Origin: Actinomycetota bacterium
GTDB taxonomy: Bacteria; Actinomycetota; Coriobacteriia; Anaerosomatales; Anaerosomataceae
DNA: 6,667 nucleotides
Direction: 5' to 3'
Assembly (NCBI GenBank): GCA_011372845.1
Contig: DSAI01000013.1
Span: 1 to 6,667, forward strand
In this document: positions 1-5,687 of the stretch, piece after piece
Layout: each line of letters begins with the position of its first letter
Numbering within the stretch: position 1 is the first letter of the stretch
Program-made: the position numbers and the translations under genes
Notes under the pieces: generated by a model
Database searches by the model: none
What the model saw: only the letters and a program-made list of their open reading frames with translations
What the model was told of the DNA's origin: nothing

Positions 1-513
1 CCACCGTGCCTGCGTGAGTTGCTGGAGCAGCGACTTGGGATCGCCCTGCGCGCTCGTCTTCCCATCGGGCGCCGCAGCGACGATGCGTTCGACGAGCGCC
101 GTCGCGGGTTCGAGGCCTCCGTCGAGGTAGACGGCGCCCACCAGCGCCTCGAGAGCGTTCTCAAGCACGGAGGCCCGAACGCGCTCGCCCGCGGCGTCGG
201 CGCCTCTGCCGAGCCTGAGAAGCTCGGCGATGCCGAGGGAGTCTGCGGCCTGCGCGAGCGACTCGCCGGCCACAACGGAGTGCTTGCGCCGGGTCAGGTC
301 GCCTTCCGGTTCCTCGGGGAACGCACGATAGGTGCGATCGGCCACGAGGAAGCCCAGCACCGCGTCGCCGAGGAACTCGAGGCGGTCGTACGCCTCCGTA
401 CCGGGATGCTCCGCCGCGTAGGACGGATGAGTCAGCGCCGTGGCCAGCAGATCGGGGTCGCGGAACCGGTATCCGAGCGACCGCGCGACCCGATCCTGTA
501 GCGAGCCGCTCAT
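1..513 (-). CDS. rnc: Ribonuclease III, C-terminus cut off by window edge
   Basis: This is an endoribonuclease that cleaves double-stranded RNA, including rRNA precursors and structured mRNAs. I translated 171 residues from the ATG at 513, and the frame is open to base 1. The family signature DRLEFLGDA is at residues 43-51, giving metal-binding candidates Asp43, Glu46 and Asp50. Next come RRKHSVVAGESLA near 75-87 and ENALEALVGAVYLDGG near 118-133, with Glu122 matching E. coli Glu117. Residue 119 is Asn where E. coli has Asp114. The visible end (DPKSLLQQLTQARW) is the linker into the dsRNA-binding domain, so about 60-70 residues should lie outside the window. The start shares one base with the fabF stop (TGATG, 511-515). 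A GGAGGGG stretch at 522-528 can serve as ribosome-binding site. rnc next to fatty acid genes is a common bacterial arrangement, and the overlap implies co-translation with fabF. Confidence 0.96.
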   Translation of the reverse strand, partial: MSGSLQDRVARSLGYRFRDPDLLATALTHPSYAAEHPGTEAYDRLEFLGDAVLGFLVADRTYRAFPEEPEGDLTRRKHSVVAGESLAQAADSLGIAELLRLGRGADAAGERVRASVLENALEALVGAVYLDGGLEPATALVERIVAAAPDGKTSAQGDPKSLLQQLTQARW

Positions 514-1754
514 CAGGCGAGCCCCTCCAGCACGGTGAAGAACAGCGTCGCGTTGTGTCCACCGAATCCGAAGGAGTTGCTGAGCGCCGAGCGGATGTCG
601 GCTTCACGTGCGGTGTTCGGAACGTAGTCGAGGTCGCACTCCGGGTCGGGTGTCGTGTAGTTGATCGTGGGCGGCAGCACGCCGTCGCGGATCGCCAGCA
701 CGCAGATGGCGGCTTCGAGTGAACCGGCGCCGCCGAGGAGGTGCCCGGTCATCGACTTGGTGGACGACACCGGCGGAGCGTCCGCGCCGAACACCTGCTT
801 GATGGCGCCTGTCTCCGCCGCATCGCCGAGCTCGGTGGAAGTGCCGTGGGCGTTGATGTAGTCCACCGCCGAAGGTGCAGCCCCGGCGCGTTCGAGAGCC
901 TGCCGCATCGCCCTGCGGGCACCGTCGCCGGACGGATCCGGAGCGGTGAGGTGATACGCGTCGGCGGATGCGCCGTAGCCGGAAAGCTCGGCGTAGATCC
1001 TCGCACCGCGAGATCGCGCGTGCTCGAGATCCTCGAGAACCAGGATGGCGCCACCCTCGCCCATCACGAAGCCGTCGCGGTCGGCGTCGAACGGCCTCGA
1101 CGCGCCTTGCGGATCGTCGTTCCGGGTGGACAGTGAGCGGGCCGATGAGAAACCCGCCAGGCCCAGCGGCGTGACACCGCAGTCGAAGCCTCCGGCGATG
1201 ACGACGTCGGCATCGCCTCGACGTATGGCCTCGCCCGCCTCGCCGATCGAGTGCGTCCCGGTAGCGCAGGCGGAGACCGGCGCGTAGTTGATCCCCTTGG
1301 CGCCGAGCCTGATCGAGATGTGGCCGGCCGCGAGATCGACGATCATCATCGGGACGAGGAAGGGGCTCACCCGTGCGGGGCCCTTGTCCTCGAGCACGGT
1401 CTTCTGCTCCTCCATCGTGGCAAGGCCGCCGATGCCCGAGCCCACGATCACGCCCACGCGGTCCGCGTTCTCCTCGTCGATCTCAAGACCCGCGTCCTCG
1501 ACAGCCATGAGCGCCGAGGCAAGGGCGAACTGCTGGAATCTCGAGAGGCGGCGGGCCTCCTTCGGCTCTATCCATGGCGACGGATCCCAGTCGTCCACGC
1601 AGGCAGCGAACCGGACCGGGTATGCCGATGCGTCGAACGAGGTGATGGGCCCTACCCCGCTGCGGCCGTTGCGGATCGAATCCCACATGGCGTCGATGCC
1701 GACGCCTACAGGCGACACCGCGCCCAGCCCCGTGACGACGATACGTCTGCTCAC
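513..1754 (-). CDS. fabF: 3-oxoacyl-ACP synthase II (KAS II)
   Basis: This cytosolic elongating ketosynthase condenses acyl-ACP with malonyl-ACP, releasing CO2. The product is 413 residues, the same length as E. coli FabF. It shows the thiolase-fold Cys-His-His triad: Cys163 in SACATG, His303 in NAHGTST and His338 in SMTGHLLGG. The conserved Lys333 and the glycine-rich SFGFGGHN (394-401) are also present. I chose the GTG at 1754 because the protein then begins SRRIVVTGLG, as the family does. It also sits 7 nt after GAGGAGG (1762-1768) and overlaps the upstream stop as GTGA. An in-frame upstream ATG at 1784 would add 10 residues that do not fit the family. Cys-His-His with SFGFGG favours FabF over FabB. 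It is the last fatty acid gene before rnc. Confidence 0.97.
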   Translation of the reverse strand: MSRRIVVTGLGAVSPVGVGIDAMWDSIRNGRSGVGPITSFDASAYPVRFAACVDDWDPSPWIEPKEARRLSRFQQFALASALMAVEDAGLEIDEENADRVGVIVGSGIGGLATMEEQKTVLEDKGPARVSPFLVPMMIVDLAAGHISIRLGAKGINYAPVSACATGTHSIGEAGEAIRRGDADVVIAGGFDCGVTPLGLAGFSSARSLSTRNDDPQGASRPFDADRDGFVMGEGGAILVLEDLEHARSRGARIYAELSGYGASADAYHLTAPDPSGDGARRAMRQALERAGAAPSAVDYINAHGTSTELGDAAETGAIKQVFGADAPPVSSTKSMTGHLLGGAGSLEAAICVLAIRDGVLPPTINYTTPDPECDLDYVPNTAREADIRSALSNSFGFGGHNATLFFTVLEGLA

Positions 1755-2713
1755 TGCGCTTCCTCCTCGGTCGCCGTGCGCCACTCATCCTCGAGGCGCG
1801 CCATCAACTCCCCTACCGGCAGGATATCGTGAACGCGGGCGGCCGATGTGCCCGCGAACACCAGGCCCTCCACCACGTCACCTCGCTGTGAACGCTGGAG
1901 CGCATCCATGATGCAGTACTCTTTGCCGCACTCCTTGAGGCACGACTTGCACCGCTCTATGCGCGGGTAGTCTCCCACCGCCAGACGCTCGGTGAGCGGG
2001 TTCGCGATCGCCCGGCCGGGAAGGCCCACCGGGCTCTTGATGAGGACGATGTCGTCTTCACAGGCCTCAAGGTAGAGCCGTTTGAACTCATCGGAAGCGG
2101 AGCACTCCTCCGTGGCGACGAACCGTGACCCCATCTGCACCCCTGATGCGCCGGCATCGAACATCCGCTTGATGTCGGCCCCGGTAACGATCCCTCCCGC
2201 CGCGATGACGGGGATGTCCACAGCGTCCAGGATCTCAGGGAGAAGGTCGTCCACGTGCTGGTCGGTGCCGAGGTGCCCTCCGGCGTCCACGCCCTCGACG
2301 ACTGCCGCCGACGCGCCGAACCGCTCAGCCAGACGTGCCACCCGCGCGGAGCCGACGATCGGCACGCACTCCACGCCTGCGTCGCGGCACCAGCCGAAGA
2401 CGTCGCGGGAGAAGCCCGCGCCTGCGACCACCAGGTCGACACCCTCGCCGATCGCTGCATGGACGAGGTCCTTGAACGCCCGGACGGCCACCATGATGTT
2501 GACGCCGATGACACCCGAGGTGGCCGCGCGAGCCGCACGTACCTCGGCCGCCAACTCGCTGACGGTGAGACCCGAGCCCGCGATCAGTCCCACTCCCCCG
2601 GCCTCGGCTACAGCCGCAGCGAGTGGCGAGAGGGAGATCCGCACCGCCATGCCGCCCTGGACTATGGGCAGGCGAGCGGTCCGGGACCCGATCGTGAGCG
2701 TTGGCATCTCCAT
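1751..2713 (-). CDS. FabK/nitronate monooxygenase-family FMN oxidoreductase with Cys motif
   Basis: This is a 320-residue TIM-barrel flavoprotein of the NMO/FabK family. Visible motifs are PIVQGGMA (16-23), the active-site EGVDAGGHLG with His147 (140-149), IPVIAAGGI (167-175), GVQMGSRF (191-198) and GLPGRAIANPL (230-240). Unlike the FabK encoded upstream, it carries a four-cysteine cluster, Cys255, Cys258, Cys262 and Cys267 (C-x2-C-x3-C-x4-C), followed by IMDALQRSQRGDVVEGLVFAG. I recall this layout from clostridial proteins annotated as nitronate monooxygenase or YrpB-like. A metal or Fe-S site is my inference. Two in-frame ATGs compete: 2713 is 4 nt from AGGAGG and 2707 is 10 nt away. I used the longer form. 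Its place between acpP and fabF suggests an acyl-ACP or fatty acid substrate, perhaps a second enoyl reductase. True nitronate oxidation is possible. The family is secure, the function is not. Confidence 0.85.
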   Translation of the reverse strand: MEMPTLTIGSRTARLPIVQGGMAVRISLSPLAAAVAEAGGVGLIAGSGLTVSELAAEVRAARAATSGVIGVNIMVAVRAFKDLVHAAIGEGVDLVVAGAGFSRDVFGWCRDAGVECVPIVGSARVARLAERFGASAAVVEGVDAGGHLGTDQHVDDLLPEILDAVDIPVIAAGGIVTGADIKRMFDAGASGVQMGSRFVATEECSASDEFKRLYLEACEDDIVLIKSPVGLPGRAIANPLTERLAVGDYPRIERCKSCLKECGKEYCIMDALQRSQRGDVVEGLVFAGTSAARVHDILPVGELMARLEDEWRTATEEEAQ

Positions 2714-2717
2714 GCTT

Positions 2718-2723
2718 CCTCCT
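2718..2723 (-). promoter_or_regulatory. Shine-Dalgarno of the FabK-like gene, ambiguous start
   Basis: AGGAGG reads on the minus strand, 4 nt before the ATG at 2713 and 10 nt before the ATG at 2707 (protein start MEM). Neither spacing is ideal, so the start may be either one. The 10-mer AGGAGGAAGC here recurs exactly before fabF (1758-1767), which probably reflects only shared Shine-Dalgarno constraint. Confidence 0.7.
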
Positions 2724-2731
2724 AGCGGTGC

Positions 2732-2768
2732 GCGGGCGGCACCACCCGCGTGAGGGTGGTGCCACCGC
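2732..2768 (-). promoter_or_regulatory. Stable RNA hairpin between acpP and the FabK-like gene
   Basis: A perfect 10-bp inverted repeat (arms 2738-2747 and 2754-2763, loop 2748-2753) would fold in the transcript as GGCACCACCC, loop UCACGC, GGGUGGUGCC. It can extend by four more pairs (2732-2735 with 2765-2768) across a small internal loop. It starts 22 nt after the acpP stop and ends before the next Shine-Dalgarno. There is no U-run after it, so a Rho-independent terminator is not supported. Likely roles are protecting the 3' end of acpP mRNA, partial attenuation, an RNase III processing site, or damping translation of the next gene. The inverted repeat is seen directly. The roles are inference. 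Confidence 0.7.
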
Positions 2769-2789
2769 AAAGCGGCCGGTTCAGCCGCG

Positions 2790-3032
2790 CTAGTCCAGGT
2801 TCGTCGCGATGTACTCCACCGCGTCGCCGACCGTCTTGATCGACTCGGCCTCTTCGTCCGGGATGGACACGCCGAACGAATCCTCGAGCGCCATGACGAG
2901 CTCGACGATATCGAGCGAGTCGGCGCCGAGGTCGTCGAAGAACGACGCCTCGGGGGTGACATCGTCATCATTCACCGAGAGCTGGTCGACGATGACGTCC
3001 TTCACTTTCGCGAAGATCTCCTCCTGCTCCAT
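2790..3032 (-). CDS. acpP: Acyl carrier protein
   Basis: This is the small acidic carrier that holds growing acyl chains as thioesters on 4'-phosphopantetheine. The product is 80 residues, the usual size. The prosthetic-group site is Ser39 in [19 protein letters not shown], which begins recognition helix II and would be modified by an ACP synthase outside the window. Acidic residues are rich throughout, with the typical ending [17 protein letters not shown] placed the start at the ATG at 3032 because AAGGAGGTG (3039-3047) lies just upstream with ideal spacing. A GTG at 3041 in the same frame overlaps that site and is rejected. acpP is the only gene here with intergenic space on both sides, 38 nt after fabG and 76 nt before the FabK-like gene. 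That fits the high dose of ACP cells need. Confidence 0.97.
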   Translation of the reverse strand: MEQEEIFAKVKDVIVDQLSVNDDDVTPEASFFDDLGADSLDIVELVMALEDSFGVSIPDEEAESIKTVGDAVEYIATNLD

Positions 3033-3038
3033 ACGAAA

Positions 3039-3047
3039 CACCTCCTT
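3039..3047 (-). promoter_or_regulatory. Strong Shine-Dalgarno of acpP
   Basis: AAGGAGGTG reads on the minus strand, with GGAGG ending 8 nt before the ATG at 3032. It is the closest match to the anti-Shine-Dalgarno consensus in the window. It decides the acpP start and suggests ACP is translated independently and strongly. Confidence 0.85.
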
Positions 3048-3070
3048 CCAGCGCTGTCGCGTTGGCCCGG

Positions 3071-3820
3071 CTATGCGAAGGTCATGCCGCCATCGATGGC
3101 GATGACCTGACCGGTGATATATGCGGCATCGTCACTCGCGAGGAACGCCGCCACGGCTCCGATGTCCTCGACCGAACCCATGCGTCTCATAGCGATCATC
3201 GAGAGGGCGCCCTTGCGTGCAGCGTCCGACAGCGAGGCCGTCATGTCCGTCTCTATGAAACCGGGGGCGATGGCGTTCGCCCGCACCCCACGGCCGGCCA
3301 GCTCGCGGGCGACCGTCTTCGTCATCCCGATCAGGCCGGCCTTTGCGGCAGCGTAGTTGACCTGGCCGGCATTACCCATCATGCCGACGACCGAAGCGAT
3401 GTTCACGATAGACCCCGAGCGCTGCTTCATCATGATCCGCGAGGCCGCCCGCGTGGTGTAGAACGCGCCGCTCAGGTTGGTCTCTATCACCGCATGCCAG
3501 TCGTCATCGGACATTCGGACCAGCAGGCCGTCACGCGTGATCCCCGCGTTGTTCACGAGCACGTCGAGGCGCCCGTACTCGGATACCGTGCGCTCCACGA
3601 GCGCGGCGCTCGCGTCAGGGTCGCTGATGTCGCCCTGTAGGGCGAGAGCCCTGCCACCTGCCCTCTCGATCGCCGAGACGACCTCGGAGGCCGCCTCCTC
3701 ACGACCTGCGAAGCCGATCGCTACGGATGCTCCTTCTGCAGCGAGCCGTGTGGCGATGGCGGCGCCGATACCTCGCGAGCCACCCGTCACGAGCGCGACA
3801 CGTCCCTCGAGACGGTTCAT
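3071..3820 (-). CDS. fabG: 3-oxoacyl-ACP reductase
   Basis: This NADPH-dependent short-chain dehydrogenase reduces 3-oxoacyl-ACP to 3-hydroxyacyl-ACP. The product is 249 residues, normal for the family. It shows the Rossmann motif VTGGSRGIG (11-19), NNAG (90-93), and the complete catalytic tetrad Asn115, Ser143, Tyr156 and Lys160 (the last two in NYAAAK). The PGFIETDM segment lies at 187-193 and the end is GQVIAIDGG. The start is the ATG at 3820. It forms an ATGA overlap with the fabD stop and lies 7 nt after GAGGTGG (3828-3834). A longer in-frame reading up to 3928 would run back into fabD and lacks family similarity. The neighbours fabD and acpP make FabG certain over other short-chain dehydrogenases. 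The catalytic residues give no sign of degeneration. Confidence 0.97.
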   Translation of the reverse strand: MNRLEGRVALVTGGSRGIGAAIATRLAAEGASVAIGFAGREEAASEVVSAIERAGGRALALQGDISDPDASAALVERTVSEYGRLDVLVNNAGITRDGLLVRMSDDDWHAVIETNLSGAFYTTRAASRIMMKQRSGSIVNIASVVGMMGNAGQVNYAAAKAGLIGMTKTVARELAGRGVRANAIAPGFIETDMTASLSDAARKGALSMIAMRRMGSVEDIGAVAAFLASDDAAYITGQVIAIDGGMTFA

Positions 3821-4737
3821 CCGAGTACCACCTCTCTGAGTCTTTCGGTCCCGTCTGTCCCCAGAGATACCCCTTCGAGTCCCTCCATACGACGGGCCAT
3901 GCCGGTCAGCACCGCACCGGGGCCGCACTCGGCCAGCACCACGATGCCCTCCGAGCGCAGACTCTCCATGATGGCGGTCCAGCCCACAGGCCGGACCATC
4001 TGGGTGGCGAGGCGCTCTCTGATGAGCGGTGCGCTCGTGGCGAGGGACGGGCCGGTGTTCTGCGCAACGGGGATGCGGGCGTCGGCGAACCTCACGGTCC
4101 CAAGGAGCGCGCTGAACGCGGCCGAGGCATCCGCCATGAGCGGCGAGTGGAACGCACCCGCAACGGCAAGAGGTACCACGCGTCGCGCACCGGCGCCCAG
4201 GAGCGCCGCGGTGGCGCGCTCCACGCCGGAATGCGTACCCGAGATCGTCACCTGACCCGGGCCGTTCTCATTGCCCACCCAGATGCCGTCGAGGCTGTCG
4301 ATGACGGCGGCGATCTCGTCGGACGACATGCCGAGCACCGCGGCCATGGTACCGGGAACAGTCGTTGTGGCCTCCGCCATCAGTCTGGCGCGCTCGCACA
4401 CCAGCCGCATGCCATCATCGGGCTCCATGACGCCGGCATAGACGAGCGCCGTCAGTTCGCCGAGGCTGTGGCCGGCCACCGCACGCGGCCGCACGCCCGA
4501 TGAGTCGGCAACGCGCGCCCAGGCCAGTCCGGAGACGAACAGAAGAGGTTGGGCCACGCGCGTGTCGGCGAGAGCGGAGGCGGGCCCTTCAGTGGCGATC
4601 GCACGCACGGGCAGACCGGTGACGTCCTCCGCCAGGTCGAGCAAGGACTCCGGGAGTGCAGCTGACGGCAGCGAGTCGAGCATACCCACCCGCTGCGACC
4701 CCTGCCCCGGGAAGACGAACGCTGCGCCAGACCCCAT
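3817..4737 (-). CDS. fabD: Malonyl-CoA:ACP transacylase
   Basis: FabD moves the malonyl group from CoA to ACP, supplying the extender for FabH and FabF. Counted from the ATG at 4737 the product is 306 residues, close to E. coli FabD. It shows PGQGSQ (10-15) with the oxyanion-hole Gln, the nucleophile Ser91 in AGHSLGE (88-94), Arg116 for the malonyl carboxylate, and the catalytic His197 in GAFHSPLM (194-201). ECGPGAVLTGM (270-280) is typical of the C-terminal part. The position matching E. coli Gln250 is Gly252 (PVGWT). Two starts are plausible. A GTG at 4743 overlaps the fabK stop as GTGA. The ATG at 4737 begins 2 nt after that stop and gives the more usual N-terminus, so I used it. Neither has a clear Shine-Dalgarno, so translation probably depends on coupling to fabK. 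Confidence 0.96.
   Translation of the reverse strand: MGSGAAFVFPGQGSQRVGMLDSLPSAALPESLLDLAEDVTGLPVRAIATEGPASALADTRVAQPLLFVSGLAWARVADSSGVRPRAVAGHSLGELTALVYAGVMEPDDGMRLVCERARLMAEATTTVPGTMAAVLGMSSDEIAAVIDSLDGIWVGNENGPGQVTISGTHSGVERATAALLGAGARRVVPLAVAGAFHSPLMADASAAFSALLGTVRFADARIPVAQNTGPSLATSAPLIRERLATQMVRPVGWTAIMESLRSEGIVVLAECGPGAVLTGMARRMEGLEGVSLGTDGTERLREVVLG
3828..3834 (-). promoter_or_regulatory. Shine-Dalgarno of fabG inside fabD
   Basis: GAGGTGG reads on the minus strand within the last codons of fabD, 7 nt before the fabG ATG at 3820. Together with the ATGA overlap it fixes the fabG start and allows both re-initiation and fresh ribosome entry. Confidence 0.75.
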
Positions 4738-4739
4738 CG

Positions 4740-5687
4740 TCACTGGCCCGCCCACGCGCCGAGACGCCTGAGCGTCTCCTCCGCCTCGCCCACGATACCC
4801 TCGACGATGGACGCAGCGGGTTCGATACACGACACCATCGCGGCCGACTGGCCGGCCATCAGGCTGCCCATCTCGATGTCACCCTGGCGCATGGCCTGGG
4901 CCAGCTTGCCCGCTCCGAGCGCCTCGATGTCCGCAGGCCGGTTGTCGCGGTCGAGCTCCATGATCTGCCGGGCGAGCTTGTTCTTGAGAACGCGCACAGG
5001 GTGTCCTGTGGACCGGCCCGTCACGATCGTGTCGCGGTCCCGGGCCTTGAGGACCTGCCCTTTGACCGCGGGGTGGATGGTGCACTCCTCGGCGCACATG
5101 AACCGGGTGCCGAGTTGCACGCCTTCGGCGCCGAGCGCGAACGCCGCCGCCGCTCCCCTGCCGTCGGCGATGCCACCCGCGGCGATCACGGGGATATCCA
5201 CAGCGTCAACGAGCTGGGGTGTGAGAACCATCGTGGTGAGTTCGCCGATGTGACCTCCGGCCTCCATCCCTTCCCCGATGATGGCGTCAGCGCCGATGGA
5301 CTCCATCCGTTTGGCGAGCGCCACCGAGGGGACGATCGGGATCACGATGATGCCTGCGTCCTTCAGCGGACCCATGTACTTGGCCGGATTCCCGGCGCCA
5401 GTGGTCACCATCGGCACGTGCTCTTCGAGGACCATCGCCACGATATCGTCTATATGCGGCGTGAGCAGCATGAGGTTGATCCCGAACGGCCGGTCGGTGA
5501 GCTCCTTGGCCAGCTGGATCTGCTCCCGGAGCAGGTCCGTGGGCATATGCCCGGCGCCGATCACGCCGATGCCGCCGGCGTTGCTCACCGCTGCGGACAA
5601 CTCGGCCGTGGCGGTCCAGGCCATGCCTCCCTGTATCACGGGATGCTCGATATCCAGCAGCGTGGTGATCCTGGTCGTGAGTGTCAT
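4740..5687 (-). CDS. fabK: Enoyl-ACP reductase II (FMN-dependent)
   Basis: FabK carries out the last step of each elongation round, reducing trans-2-enoyl-ACP with NAD(P)H through FMN. It replaces FabI, which is not in this window. The 315-residue product follows the remembered Streptococcus pneumoniae FabK closely: HPVIQGGMAW (15-24), DRPFGINLMLL (65-75), VTTGAGNPAKYM (94-105), and IVIPIVPSVALAKRME (114-129). The active-site motif EGMEAGGHIGELTTM (139-153) contains His146, matching pneumococcal His144. IPVIAAGGIADG (165-176) and GVQLGTRF (189-196) are phosphate-binding motifs, and GHPVRVLKNKLAR (228-240) is typical of FabK. The start ATG at 5687 overlaps the fabH stop as ATGA and follows AAGGGG (5696-5701) by 8 nt. 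FabK enzymes are characteristically insensitive to triclosan, so this is the likely phenotype if no FabI is present elsewhere. Confidence 0.95.
   Translation of the reverse strand: MTLTTRITTLLDIEHPVIQGGMAWTATAELSAAVSNAGGIGVIGAGHMPTDLLREQIQLAKELTDRPFGINLMLLTPHIDDIVAMVLEEHVPMVTTGAGNPAKYMGPLKDAGIIVIPIVPSVALAKRMESIGADAIIGEGMEAGGHIGELTTMVLTPQLVDAVDIPVIAAGGIADGRGAAAAFALGAEGVQLGTRFMCAEECTIHPAVKGQVLKARDRDTIVTGRSTGHPVRVLKNKLARQIMELDRDNRPADIEALGAGKLAQAMRQGDIEMGSLMAGQSAAMVSCIEPAASIVEGIVGEAEETLRRLGAWAGQ

Noticed and set aside
1758..2723. Repeated 10-mer AGGAGGAAGC at 1758-1767 and 2714-2723 as a shared regulatory element
   Set aside because: Both copies are Shine-Dalgarno regions, so the match is explained by ribosome-binding constraint.
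2082..2753. Long plus-strand open frame opposite the FabK-like gene
   Set aside because: It is antisense to a clearly conserved coding region, with Ala/Thr/Pro/Arg-rich composition and no motif. High G+C makes such open antisense frames common. The same applies to other plus-strand frames, for example at 19-501, 1288-1911, 3062-3640 and 3727-4503.
2732..2768. Rho-independent terminator after acpP
   Set aside because: The stem is strong, but the following minus-strand sequence is GC-rich with no U-run, and the next gene's Shine-Dalgarno follows almost at once.
2790..3041. acpP starting at GTG 3041
   Set aside because: This codon lies inside the strong Shine-Dalgarno used by the ATG at 3032.
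3071..3928. fabG extended to a start at 3928
   Set aside because: The extra 36 residues overlap fabD and do not resemble FabG. The ATG at 3820 has a Shine-Dalgarno and yields the standard N-terminus.
4740..5687. The first FabK family member as a nitronate monooxygenase
   Set aside because: Motifs EGMEAGGHIGELTTM and GHPVRVLKNKLAR and its place between fabH and fabD match true FabK.
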